A stretch of DNA of 64,000 nucleotides from positions 62,062,649-62,126,648 of the forward strand of contig OY978526.1 of assembly GCA_963854835.1 (NCBI GenBank), written 5' to 3'. Source of the stretch: Megamerina dolium. Lineage: Eukaryota > Arthropoda > Insecta > Diptera > Megamerinidae. Under the pieces are notes generated by a model. It made no database searches. It saw nothing but the letters and a program-made list of their open reading frames with translations, and had not been told where the DNA came from. The position numbers and the translations under genes are program-made. Numbering within the stretch: position 1 is the first letter of the stretch; each line of letters begins with the position of its first letter. Positions 10,679-22,331 of the stretch are shown here, piece after piece.

Positions 10679-13600
10679 CGGTTTTCTCATCGGTACTTTG
10701 AGTGAAATTGGCATCATCTTTCTTCTCCTCACCACCATTCGCCCTCGTATCCTTATCATATTCACTAAAATCATCATCCAACATGGCATCAATTGCATCC
10801 CAATCGATAACATCCAATGGCGCATCGGCGTCATCAGCCGTAGTCGCCGTTGCATCAACAACGCCACCGGCAGAATCGGTTGTGGCCGTTGTCGTTGTTG
10901 TTGGAGCAGCAGTTGTCGTCGTCGTTGTCGATGTTGTCGATGATGTGGTGAGATTTGTGGTGAGATTTGTGGTGGTGGTGGTGGTGGTTGTTGTCGTTGT
11001 TTGTATGGTGTTGGATGCATTTGTTGTTGTTGTTCCGTCAACCGGTACGTCGTTTATGATAGCGTCGTTATTTGTATTTGTATGTTTCAATGAGGCACGT
11101 TTATTAGGTGATGTTGTGGAGTTAGCGACACCATGATGGGAATTTGCAAAAGAGGAAGAAGAAGCATTATTAGCAATATTACCAGCAGCCGCAGTAGCCG
11201 CAGTAGCACCAGCAATGCCGGCACTACCGCCACTAGCGCTTCCACTATTCGATTTCAGCATTTGTATCTGTGCATCGTTGAGAACTTCCCCTTTCCCTTT
11301 TTGCCTAACATTACTACCACTACTACTACCATGACTACCACTATTAGCATTAGCATTACCACTACTACCGGCTACTACGTTATTAGAGTGTGGTGCAGAG
11401 TTTGTGTTCTGATCGCCATAATCATCATACTCAAAATACTCAGGCTGATCGTTGATACTAACGAGATTGCTACGATCACTGCCCGATTCATGTTCGCTAC
11501 GAGCGCGATGCGTACCGCTAGCCATTGCACTACGTTTCGGTGTCATAGATGACGTTTGACGTACTGCTGAGCCGCTGACCGTCGAACGACTGGGATCGAT
11601 GCTGTGTTCACCCACTGGTCCCGGTCGTTCAACGTTCTGATTTGCTTGATCCGTTGCGTACTCACTATGCGGCAAAGATGCGAACGAATGTGTGGCCCCT
11701 GCTGCAGGATCGTTGTCATAGGGCATAGCAGAGCCCGGTTCGATGGGTGAGAAATTATGAGCATTTTGTGCACTAGGCGGATGAGGTAAATTACGGCGCC
11801 GCTTCGGATAGGGCAGTGGGTCATTGGAACCGTTATAAAGCATTTGTTGGTTGGTGCGTTGCAGATCGAGCGACATGTGATTACGCTCGCGACCGTCGAG
11901 CCGACGGCGGGGATCACGAAAGAGCGACGGTGCAACACCGCGTCTCGTCCAACCAACATCGGAATCGTATGTGATCGTAACGATCTTATCGTCGGTGACA
12001 AGAAAATGTGAATGACTGAGCGGATTGGCTGCATCGACATTCGCGCCCATATATGATTGGCGTATATTGGTCTCGGAACCATAGCGACGTGAGAGTTCCT
12101 CTTCCAGTGGGGCATCGTGGTAGACTTCGTCTTCGTAACGTATGCGACGACGGCCCCAACTCTTCGCATGCAGATCATCATAATCGAGCGAGCGCGATTG
12201 ATGATCCTGGAACATTTTTCGGCGATCGAGAGAAGCGCCAGCGGCACCCACCTTGGGTTTCTTAAGTATCGAAGTAGGTTGTGCCTTCGCCTCAGCGATG
12301 GGCACGGCTGTGACCAAAGCATCTTCACTCAGTTGACGCGATAAACGCAGCACTGATTGTGTCGGCAATTGTGGTGGCGGGGCCAGTGACGATTTTGCTT
12401 TTTTGTGTGCCGTTGGTGTCGGCGTATGCACATGGTACGTTGGCACGGCACCCAAGTCCATTTGCGGTGCTGTCATTCCATGCACAAAATGCTGGTCCAC
12501 ACATTCGCCGCACATTGCCTGGTCCATAGTTGGCAGTGAAGGTTCCGACAATGGCTGAAACATGGAGAGCGATGGACGACGCAACAATTGCTCCGCCGTG
12601 TATGGATATGCGATTGGATGATGTTGTGGATGCGGATGTGCATCAGCAATGCAGTAGGAGTCCTCGCATGCACCAATACCAATACCCGAAGTGGTCAGTG
12701 CGGCATTGGTCGAGAGTACAACCGGCTGGCTACCGTTCTGGCAATGACTACACGAATTGTCATAATGATCGCGTATATAACCGACATATGATGAGGGCGA
12801 AGATGATACGGAATGCGGATGTAAATGATGATCTCCGATACCGCCAACTGTCGCCGCAGAGGCGGCCGACGTGAGTGTAGAATTCGGGTGCTGCCGAAAA
12901 AAATTTACCACCGGCGATGTGATACGCTTAAACTGATCGAATGTAGGCAACTGATCCATGAATGGATAACCACCGCCTAATGGGCTATTGCGACGAAAGA
13001 CTTTCTCGGGAAAATGACTGAAATCGGTTGCATGCGTTAGAAATTCTGGTAAATGTAGGGAATTGGGCATGTGTGGAATGTATTGATGTGGATTAAATGT
13101 TGGATGTGCGGTTTGATGTGGTTGTGGTGCTGATGTGGATGATGTTAGTAGCAGTTGTTTTTGCTGCTGCTGCTGCTGCTGCTGCTGTGTGAGATGGCTA
13201 TGTGGCGCTGGTGACATTGCCGCTGTCGGTGGTAAAATGCTTACGCCACCGCCACTACCATCGATTAACATTAGATTCGGATCAGCATCCGGATTGACGA
13301 CAAAATATTGATCAATTATGCCGTCGCTATTGTCGTTCACCATAAGTTGAGTTGGCAGTTGTAGGTGTTGTTGCTGTTGCTGTTGCAGTTGTAATGGTGG
13401 TGGTGCTGGTTGTTGTTGGTGAGGTGGTGGTGGTAATAAATGCATATTGGTCAGTGCAGCCGATGCCGTTGCTGTATTCGGTGGCGATTCAGATGCGGCC
13501 AATTCGGCTAATTGTTGTAGTTGCTCCAATTGCTCAAGCAATAACCATTGTTGTGATAGCGAATTCAGATGTGGTGGTGAATACTGATGCCGCATATGAG

Positions 13601-13851
13601 GTTGTATCGGATGCTGATTTGTATTGGTTTGGCTCCCAAACGTCGACAGGCTGCTCGGTAGAAAATCACAATCATCAACTTCAATTGTATTGGCACGAAA
13701 GCGTTCAAAAAAGCCACCGCCAGTGCCTACTAAGCTGCGTGTGAAGGTGCGGCCAATGCTGCCACCATTCTCAATGAGGTGAGTGGTGGCGCCACCAACA
13801 CCAGCAACACCACCGCCACTGAATAATGAACGCCAATTACGTGGTAAGCTT
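10679..13851 (-). CDS. Rim: Rim giant exon: low-complexity linker between C2A and C2B
   Basis: A single 3173-nt exon encodes about 1057 residues, from an ATTAG acceptor to an ACCG|GTGAGC donor. It opens with SLPRNWRSLFSGGG, then passes through Gln-rich segments (including nine Gln at about 13160-13190), His/Pro-rich stretches, and a charged middle part (SLDRRKMFQDHQSRSLDYDD near 12.2 kb). Ser/Ala/Gly/Asn-rich sequence and an almost pure Thr domain at about 10870-11030 follow. It closes with an acidic tail, IDWDAIDAMLDDDFSEYD. No globular domain is visible, and such linkers in RIM proteins are expected to be disordered. It joins its neighbours in frame on both sides (AG|A upstream, G|AT downstream). 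Low stop-codon density creates several long antisense and shifted shadow frames. Confidence 0.9.
10868..11040 (-). repeat. Poly-threonine coding tract (ACN repeat)
   Basis: Within the giant Rim exon the codons ACA/ACC/ACG/ACT repeat to give a run of about twelve Thr, then Thr-rich NLTTNLTTSSTTST, then more Thr with Ala/Pro. Codons are mixed, so the tract has been kept at protein level rather than being a pure triplet slippage product. Confidence 0.8.
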
Positions 13852-14662
13852 CTAATTTGATTTTTGTTTTGTTTTGTTTGTTATTATTGTGTTAGTAGTG
13901 GATTTGTAGAGTATATCGTGTTGTTGTTGTTATTGTTTTTAATATCCGCACATGCAATGTGTTTGTTTTTATTGTTTAGTTTTTGGCAAAAAATTCATTT
14001 TTTATTTATTGAAATAAATTCCAACAGAAAAAATAAATTAAATTTTATTAAAGCGAAAGAAAATTTTTATTGAGTACTAGTGTGAGTGTATGTGTATGCG
14101 TGCGAATATGCATTAGTTGTTGTTGTTTGTTGCCGACATTTAAAAAGCAATTTGAACAGAAAATTAGCGCATGCCATATTTTTTTGTGTTATTAATATTT
14201 GTATTCAGTTGTCAATGCATAAAGAAATTATGAACCAAAATCAAAAAGAAAAAAAACAAATTTAAATCATGTTTTTCCCAGTGTATTTCTTTAGTAAAAT
14301 GTAAGCATCTGTGTGTATGTGAATGTTCACATTTTTAGTTACCCATAATTTCATTTTCATCCGATTCAAGAGTTTTGTGCAAAATTTCATAAAGACAATT
14401 TCAATCTGTGCAAATTTTGTATTGGTTTAATATCCCTACCAAACCGACCCTCTAACCCAGAGAAGCCCGTACTATAATTGAGACAAAAATAAAAATACAA
14501 TTTCACGCGTGAGTAGAAGAGCGTGAGCGAAAGGTGTAAGATCGAGCGAGAGTAAGAGCAAATCACATAAATCTCATTATGATTATAAATATGTTTGAGT
14601 GAGACGACTAATGATATCGATTACCAAGAATATTTCATATGAAAAACTTGCGGAGTACTTAC
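13852..14662 (-). other. Rim intron (811 nt)
   Basis: AT-rich sequence lies between consensus splice sites (GAG|GTAAGT at 14663-14657, ATTAG acceptor at 13852-13856). No gene or transposon was recognised. Confidence 0.8.
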
Positions 14663-15006
14663 CTCAGACCACGTGAACCACGTGGTGCTCGTTCCGATTG
14701 TGTTGAGAATGCACTGGAGCTAACGCTAAGCACAGACTCCATATCGGAATCACCAAATTCACCCATAAAATCTTTATCGGGCGATAACGAATGACGTGGA
14801 TGCGTACGTGTTTCCATCGAATGCAAATCACTATCGGACAGGCCTGTGTAATGACGTTCCCAGCCTCCCATACCGGTGCTGCGATATGTTGCCTGATGAT
14901 GCGGCTGACGTGTTCGATGCCGTCCGAAACGGCTACCAGCTAAACGTTCATCAAATTCCTGCCCCAGACGTTCGCGCAACATGGCGTTACGTGACGTTTG
15001 TGGAAC
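14663..15006 (-). CDS. Rim: Rim exon: second half of the SH3-ligand motif, Ser/Arg-rich linker
   Basis: The exon is 344 nt, with acceptor TTTTTTCAG and donor CTGAG|GTAAGT. It begins VPQTSRNAMLRERLGQEFDE, continues through HPRHSLSPDKDFMGEFGDSD, and ends SERAPRGSRGL plus two nucleotides. Its first residues VP complete the RQLPQVP motif started by the upstream exon. In RIM proteins this RxLPxxP motif binds the SH3 domains of RIM-BP, tethering Ca2+ channels to release sites. Phase is 0 at the start and 2 at the end, matching both neighbours. Confidence 0.9.
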
Positions 15007-16223
15007 CTGAAAAAAATTTTATTTTTTTTATTTTTCGTAGATGATTTAATGATGAAATGTCTAAAATATGGGCAATGCCGGTAAGTAAAAATGCTCAATT
15101 TTTTGTAATCATGTTGCACATGTGCCTCAATGCAGTGTTTTTAGAAGCACTGCGCAATTACTTTCAGACACTTTTTTACGTCTTGTCTAGTTAGAGACCA
15201 ACAAATTTTTGGAAACCATTTCGAATTAATACCCTATTAAAAAATTTTAGGAGAATCTCCTAAGCAGTTAGGACAAAAAATATAAAATAAACATGTAACA
15301 CTTATAGGCCTTTTGCAGAGCTTCTCTGTCAGTATTAGATGGGACCTACTTATATTAACCGGTTTTGAGTGGCAGAATCCTTGCGACTTTTTCTGATGGT
15401 TCGAAAGAAAAATCACCGATATTAAAGTTGTGCCTAAACCGGGGATTCCTTCCCAACCTTAACTCCTATTAAACCGTAATAGGAGTTAAGGTTGGAAAGG
15501 ATAATTTCGGAAAATTTTTCGAAAGGAAAAATTGATAGGCGTAGGCATTATATCGTAGCTATTTATCGGTTTTTGGGTGTTTAAGCGTTCATTTAATATG
15601 GCAGGTCCCCTAATTGGTGGAAATAAAGTATATATGTGTTTGAGCGAATTATTGGGTAGGTGAATCCAATGTAATATAAGCAACTAAGAAGCCATTTGCC
15701 GGTCTTTAGATGTTTTATAGCTCTTTTTGTATGGGCACCACATTATGAGATGTTGTACGGGGTTACTATGCTTGGAGAAAACGTTATAATGAAAAAATTA
15801 ATGAGAGCCGGTCATATATTCTGGACCCTTCTGGAAGAATCTTCACAATATTGAGGACGGTTTTGGGTAAAAAAAATTATTTGTGTAAGTGACCCTACCT
15901 AAGGGCTGGTGATAGGTGAAAAGTGTGGGAGAAAACTTCCTATTTGTTAGTTTTTAATCAAATGTAATATTTTTAACCTATGAGAGCTAGGAAAAAATTA
16001 TCTGTTTTAAATAAGGGATAACTCTGTATATAATTTTGTAGTCTTATCTAAAAGCCCATGGTATCTTACACAAAAAACGATTGATCTTAACCATTTTCAA
16101 AAGACAGACGATTTTCAATCCAATAAATGATATGATTTGATTTCAATTTGATTTGGAACATTATAAGGCTATGCCCAGCAAAAAACAAAAAAATTATTTT
16201 AGACTCAATTAATATGCACGCAC
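15007..16223 (-). other. Rim intron with a strong hairpin
   Basis: This 1.2-kb intron contains a near-perfect 24-bp inverted repeat at 15448-15500, annotated separately. The surrounding sequence is less AT-rich than other introns and may be transposon-derived. No coding motif was seen. Confidence 0.6.
15448..15500. repeat. 24-bp near-perfect hairpin
   Basis: The left arm 15448-15471 (CCTTCCCAACCTTAACTCCT plus ATTA) and right arm 15477-15500 are reverse complements with a single mismatch, separated by a 5-nt loop AACCG. The arms do not extend clearly outward. It lies in a Rim intron and would form a stable stem in either strand's RNA. Confidence 0.9.
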
Positions 16224-16631
16224 CTGTGGCAGTTGTCTTTTCTTTGGTGAACCAGTCGGTGTGGCAGTTGCTGATCTCGATTGGAAACGTTGTTGTTGTG
16301 TTGCTGCTACGGCGGTCGACGATAAATTCCCAACGGCCGGACCAGCTACTAGTGTAGCATTACTTTCGCTGCTACCATATGAAGTACCAGCAGAACCGTG
16401 TATTGGAAGCACTGGATAGTCTATGTAACGATCATCCGGCGGCGAGAGTGAACCACGTCGTGGACTATTGCTACGATAATAACCAGGATGTGGACCACTT
16501 ATACTGCCACTATGATAGCCATCTGTTGGAGCAGCCGAGTGACTGCGTTGATTTAATACCATACCACCAGGACCGATGACACAACCGCCGCCTGAACCAT
16601 TGCGACGTAAATAACCACCCTGTGAGCCGGT
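16224..16631 (-). CDS. Rim: Rim exon: Gly/Ser-rich linker ending in RQLPQ
   Basis: The exon is 408 nt (136 codons, phase 0 at both ends), with acceptor TATTTAG and donor CCACAG|GTGCGT. It opens TGSQGGYLRRNGSGGG, contains RGSLSPPDDRYIDYP, and closes TPTGSPKKRQLPQ. The last five residues are the first part of the RIM-BP-binding RxLPxxP motif; the next exon supplies VP. The linker is Ser/Gly/Ala-rich and probably disordered. Confidence 0.9.
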
Positions 16632-17950
16632 CTAAATACATATATGCATAAATACATATATACGTATTTGTAATGGAAGATAAACAACGGCAAAAAACAA
16701 AAACAAATGAGGTAAAAAATAGTACATTATTATATGATACATTATCTAGTTAGATCATATTTGCATTATTTTAAATGAAATTTCCTCATCTATAATTTGA
16801 AATCTTGTAAATAATACAGAAGCTCCTTAATTTTTTATTTTTCATATTTTCAATTTCAATATCTTTCTAGCTATTCACTTCAGTTCAGATTGCTACAAGA
16901 AGTTTCTTTTTAAAGAAAATATAATTTGAAAATACTAGTATCTTTTTGTTTTTGATAAAAATAATATGAAATTTATATATGAATAAATAAAATAAAATGG
17001 TTTAAATAGTTCTTATGAAAAATCAGGCATGTAAGTATGCTTTTTTAAAAACGCAAACAAGATAATTTGTCTCAACTACATACAATCACATTATCAATAC
17101 ATTGAGATTGAAAAGAATATAAAATGATTAATTACAAAAGTAATAAAACGTAAGAAGTGGATATGTAAACTTACATTCAATTAGATTGAGGTGCAAAAGA
17201 ATAAAATTCAATTCAATTAAATTTTCTAGTTAGTTGTGCTTTATATTTGAAAGCGTTTGTAAATTAAAGAAGTTTTCTTTTTTCTTTTCTTCTTTATTCT
17301 TACTTTTAATCAAATCTAGCTATAATTTAAGTAATAGGTTAGGCGGTAGGGTGAAACTGATTTGGGTGCTTCCTTTTCAACCGAAAATAAATATGTTTAT
17401 ATGAGTGAAAGCTTTTAATCGTATTCAACTCAAATGCCAATTGAACTTTTTTTCATTATACAAAATAAAAATTTAAGCAAAAACGAATGTTTCAAATTCA
17501 GTGTCGAATTCATAATCATTAGTTGACCTATTAGTTAACTAAAGGCCTAATGAGGTAGGTTTTAAATAATGCTGCGAAAAAATAAATATATGTGCGGCAT
17601 GCAGCTGTTAGTTAACTAATGGTTAACCAAGCACAGATGGATGTTTAACCAGTGATTAACTAAGTAATTAAAGTGTCGGCAATTAGTTAACTAATGGTTA
17701 CCCAAACATAGTAAAGCATTTAATCAATGATTAGCTCATCAATGATCAACTAATGTATCGTCTGTCAGTTAACAAATGGTTAGCCAATCAAAGTCGAGAG
17801 TGTTTAACCAATGATTAGCATTCGCTTAAATTTAATTTAGTTAACGAATGACTGTGAATTCGGCTGTAAGTACAATAATATATGTTAAATTTGTTGTATT
17901 GGTTTTGTGTTCTTTTTTTTCTCGCATGTGTAAATGTGTAGCATTCAAAC
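16632..17950 (-). other. Rim intron with GTTAAC-rich repeats
   Basis: This 1.3-kb AT-rich intron carries a palindromic GTTAAC/TTAGTTAACTAA array at about 17518-17845, annotated separately. It has consensus ends around both exons and no coding segment. Confidence 0.75.
17518..17845. repeat. Degenerate tandem array of TTAGTTAACTAATGG units
   Basis: About four degenerate units of 75-90 bp each contain a palindromic core, TTAGTTAACTAA or a variant, followed by GGTTAnCCAA and later by GTTTAACCAnTGATTA. Cores lie at about 17532, 17609, 17685, 17766 and 17838. The repeated core is itself an inverted repeat. A degraded MITE cluster or satellite fragment is possible. Confidence 0.7.
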
Positions 17951-18076
17951 CTGGTTGTGATAACTTTGTCCAATGCCAGATACAGTACGATAATCACGTG
18001 CTACCATACCGGCCACTCTTTTACGACCTTGTGGTGACATGTCACGCCGTGAACGACGCTCATCGCGTAAATCGCT
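17951..18076 (-). CDS. Rim: Rim exon: small basic exon between C2A and the linker
   Basis: The exon is exactly 126 nt (42 codons, phase 0 both sides), with acceptor ATTTAG and donor AACCAG|GTTTGA. It encodes SDLRDERRSRRDMSPQGRKR followed by VAGMVARDYRTVSG and GQSYHNQ, strongly basic. Being a multiple of three and phase 0, it could be skipped without a frameshift. It is too short to stand out among open frames, and was found by following phase and splice signals from the flanking exons. Confidence 0.8.
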
Positions 18077-19067
18077 CTAAATTATAATTGCATAATATCG
18101 GTTGTTTAGTGCGTGCATGCATTTGAATGCATGAGATATGGATTGATTTTGATGGAAATATTCAAAATTTATTTAAATTGGGTTTGGATAAAAAAAAACA
18201 AGGGTAAATACATTTGGATTGATAGCAACAATTATGAAAGGGTGGATGATCGATTGTTGTGGGATTGTATTAGATTGAATTATGTCAATTCCAAAAAGCA
18301 CATTAAAAGTTAGTAAATAGAAGAAAAAGAGCAAAAATATCAAATATGAAAATATGAAATGAAATGGAAAAAAGAAGAAGAAGAAACTATGAAGATGTAT
18401 ATATAATAGATATGTATAGTAAGTACATACAATTTTGGATGACACACATATATATGTATATACATAAGTATATGAATTATATGTATGTTATACCACATGT
18501 GAGTACAAAGTTAGTTACAACTACCTATTCTTATGGAGGTGGCTGGAGTTAGGTACATAAAGTTAAACTAGAAGGGCTTTGGTTTTATTGAAATTGGACA
18601 CGTACTTGGAATTGGTAGTACAATCTACATGGACAGGTATCTGTATGGTGTAGTGACATCTGTGAGTAATAGCGTAATATACATATATTTACAATAAGTG
18701 CAATTGTGAACTACATGGAGAAAACACATTTAACATTGACAAAACGTGTGCGGCATGCTGTAATAGTATATTAGATACGTACAGCTATATTTCAGATATT
18801 ACAATAAAGTGTAGCTTACTAAAACTTAAAGTATAATTAAAGCATTTGGAGTAACACACAAAATAAAATAATTTTTGCTTCAAATAAAAGCTAAAATAAA
18901 ATGAATCACTTTCCTTTCATATGAGAGTAAAAATGAAAATTCATTGAAAAATATTATCATACAGACTTAAGTACACTCAGTTATGTAGTGTGTATCCACT
19001 TATTTTATGTATGTGTTCTCATTTTAATTTTTTTATTTTTTTACAATATTTCTAAAATGATACTTAA

Positions 19068-19068
19068 A

Positions 19069-19111
<43 letters not shown>
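19068..19111. repeat. (ATT)n microsatellite
   Basis: About fourteen uninterrupted ATT triplets in a Rim intron. A similar but shorter run is at 42047-42070. Confidence 0.95.
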
Positions 19112-19113
<2 letters not shown>

Positions 19114-20171
19114 ATTTCATGTTATGTTTTCTATACATTATTAATAACTTATGATAGTCCTCATTCTTCACAGTAGAAACTTAGTTGTTGCTTTTTGTGA
19201 TAGGTACAAATATTGTATTGTAGTTGTATTGTATAGATTAAATTAGTTATATGTATTATAAAAACCACACATTGAAAATTTTCGAAAAAAAAACAAAATT
19301 AATATATAATTGCATATTTACATATACATCAAGAGAGTGAGAATTATGATATAGTTAAAGAGCTTTATGAAATATATTTATTTTACAATATTTTACAATA
19401 ATGCACACACGGAAAGAGTATGAAGAGAGTAAAAAGTATGATTATCAAAAATGGTTTTGAAGAGAGAAATATTTAAAGAAATCTACTGCACTAAATACAA
19501 ACAAACACTCCCACACAAATATATGTATGTACAACATCAAATAATGAATATATTTGAATGTAGGTAAGCATTCGTAAGAAGGTAGGTAAGAAGCATTAAT
19601 GTTGCATTGTCTAATATGAGACATGTTGCTAATGTGTAGAGTGTTTACATTAGTGTGCACCTTAAGATAGTTGTATGGGTAATATTTTTTGAAAGATTCA
19701 TTTCGGTATAAAAATATGTTTTTCGAAAAATAAAGCTCAACTCTCCTTATATTGCCAATATCTATAAAGTTGCAGATATCTCAGCAACTTTATACATCAA
19801 TACATCAATTTGGATATAACATGGTCTGAATAATTATTAATGATCTGAATCTTTAAGAAAAAAAAAAACACCTTAATGTCCTAATAAGAAGAATTTAATA
19901 ACTTCAATCTATTTTTCAACTTTGTATGCTACAATTGTTTAAGCATCTATGCCCTAACAGTTTGAAATCGTGACAGAGTTGCTTTTTTTGGGAAAACAGT
20001 GGCAAACATTCCGATTTAGGATATATCTTTATTTCGTTTTTTCCCAAAAGATAGGTACAGGTTAGGTTGTTGTTATTTTTTTTTTTTTTTGGTATTAAAG
20101 AATAGTACTTTGCTTATCTTCGAACGCTTATGCGTACATATACGTATATACGTATATGCAAATCGATAATG

Positions 20172-20240
20172 AGTGATGATTTTTCGACGAAAATGTTCTC
20201 CAGCGAAGAGGCTCATTTCTTGCTCGATGGAACAGATTTG
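20172..20240 (+). pseudogene. IS630/mariner-type transposase fragment
   Basis: A short frame reads DDFSTKMFSSEEAHFLLDG. This fits the segment around the first catalytic acid in the transposase family seen at 38.3 kb (usual form: DExHF followed by L/G and D/N). The catalytic Asp is replaced by Glu (SSEEAHF), and similarity stops within about 25 codons. It is a small relic. Confidence 0.4.
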
Positions 20241-21068
20241 AGATATCTGGGAATGCGTACATCATACTACGATTGGATACACGAGACGAGAGGCCTTAGA
20301 CGATTGTTTTTCGATTAAAATCTTTTAAACAGAAATGCATAATTTTTTCACTCTATGAATCCAGGAATAAACAGAATTAATATAGTTGTTGACATGAAAA
20401 CCCTGAAAATCAAAGTTTTCTCTAAAAGTGACTATCTGATGGGCATTTAGTCACGTACTTTTTGAAAATACCAAAGGAGCTACATATATTTTCTATATAA
20501 TAAGCAAATATGCAAATAAGACTAACATTGAATACATGGATCTGCTCTTAACAAAACATTGTTACGAGGCATATAAGATAACCATTTTTGGTTTTATTAT
20601 AAAAAAATTTCACAGGAAGTGTAATTTCAAGTTTTGGAGAGGTGCCAAGAAGGCATTGGAAATTACCCAATAAGTGGCCGATTTACGTCTAATCCATATG
20701 CTATCAGAAGAGGAAAGTCTTTTACTACTATGTGATATTTCTCCATGCCGGCATGAATTACGGCGTCGCAATATTTAACTGTATTAACGCAGTAAAAATC
20801 TTTTATTTTACTACTGTGTAAATGCAATATTTGTGGCAAATGAAGCGAAAGAAAATGTATATTATATTTAGGTATATAACTATGTGTAGCAAAATAAAAT
20901 AAAACTGAATAAAATATATGCATTTTGTAATTGTCTTTATGCAACCAACCAATGCAATATCCGTTTAGGCGGGTCGAAACAAAATTTTATTTCCATCATC
21001 AATGAAAGCCCAAATAAAGTACAAGTAATATACATTTGTATGTACATATTATATGTATACTTAGTACG

Positions 21069-21071
<3 letters not shown>

Positions 21072-21147
<76 letters not shown>
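21072..21147. repeat. (TA)n microsatellite
   Basis: This is a pure AT dinucleotide run of about 38 units in a Rim intron. Its exact length is likely to vary between individuals and to be unreliable in assembly. Confidence 0.95.
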
Positions 21148-21149
<2 letters not shown>

Positions 21150-22115
21150 ATTTTGTAGATGTACATAAGCAAATTGGTGGATAGTTTCGGCTAAAGTTGA
21201 TTTAAAGAGAAATTGTTAGTCAATATATTTACATAATTTTATGTATTGTTAATTGATTATTTCATAAAATGAAGTGTTAAATTTAATGTAATGTAAGGCT
21301 TGAACAATAGTCATTGTTCAATATCGATAGTGTAGAGATTAAGCAAATGCTGTTGCTTTGGTTTAAGCATGACAACGAAAAGCAAGTACGAAAATTAATA
21401 ACATGTAGTTGCTACATGGGAGTCCCAAATAGCCAAAAGAGAGGAACAATTGTAGAAGGTGTTTCAATAAAGACAGAATTTTGATTTGAATTCGTTCAAT
21501 GTATTCTTCATTAATGTGTTTGCATCAGTCAGTGAGTTGAATGAATGAATGAATGAATTTCAAAATTGAAATTCTAAATATGAAGTATCACAAATTGATG
21601 AAATAGCTTTGAAAATACGTACATACAATCACAAATACATACGTTTATAACACAAATACAGAATGAACAAACAAACAAAAAATGCAGAACAATGAAATAA
21701 ATACAAATACATGTTGGTACATAGTAGGTACCTACTTTTATGAATGCACACAGCAATAAAAAAAAAGAAAGAAAGTTTTAGTTGTTGAAAGCTGCGTGTG
21801 TGTAGTGTTTGAGAGCCGTATTTCAGTTGTGCAAACAGGCATCTACACATATGCAACATATGTACAATATGTATATGTGTGAAAGTAGGTATATATATAT
21901 AACTTGTTGGTAGCAGCTATTTGTATTGTTTTGCAATAGAAAACTGTTCTGAACCGAACACTAAGAATCGCGAACAATATGTTAAAGTAAGCGATTGTTA
22001 GTTATTGTTGTTACTAATTTAAATTGTGTCCTCTGTAGAAATGCATATTTCTGTTTTTCTTACATATTTTTCTTTTGTTTCTATCGATTTTTTTTCGTTC
22101 TCTCTATCATTTTAC

Positions 22116-22331
22116 CTCTGCTTGTGGTGGTGGTGGTGGACTTAATGAGCTTCCTATTGATGATATGCTTGCACCATCACGTCCTGGTGTGTGTACGTCG
22201 ATATCACACTCAGATGTTGTATCTGAGTCACTATGACGTGATATTGTGCTTGGTGGTGACAAATGACCCGTTGGCGGTGTCAAAATCATAATGTCCATGC
22301 CATCATTTGGGTCGCCACTACCCCGTTGTAA
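22116..22331 (-). CDS. Rim: Rim exon: Pro/Ser-rich linker after C2A
   Basis: The exon is 216 nt (72 codons, phase 0 both ends), with acceptor TACATAG and donor GCAGAG|GTAAAA. It encodes LQRGSGDPNDGMDIMILTPP, then GHLSPPSTISRHSDSDTTSE and ISSIGSSLSPPPPPQAE. The segment directly follows the end of C2A and starts the linker; the five-Pro run and SPP motifs are possible SH3 or kinase targets (inference). Confidence 0.88.

Larger units (their letters stand above)
18077..22115 (-). other. Rim intron (4.0 kb)
   Basis: This is an AT-rich intron with an (ATT)n tract at 19068-19111, a transposase fragment near 20172, and a long (TA)n tract at 21072-21147. No further exon was recognised. Confidence 0.7.

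Noticed and set aside
11543..12328. 261-codon minus-strand frame and several plus-strand frames inside the giant Rim exon
   Set aside because: They are shadows of a GC-richer, stop-poor coding exon. The chosen frame joins both neighbours in phase and carries the RIM-like sequence.
13864..14073. Hydrophobic 69-codon plus-strand frame
   Set aside because: Lies in a Rim intron of T-rich DNA. No start context, conservation or domain visible.
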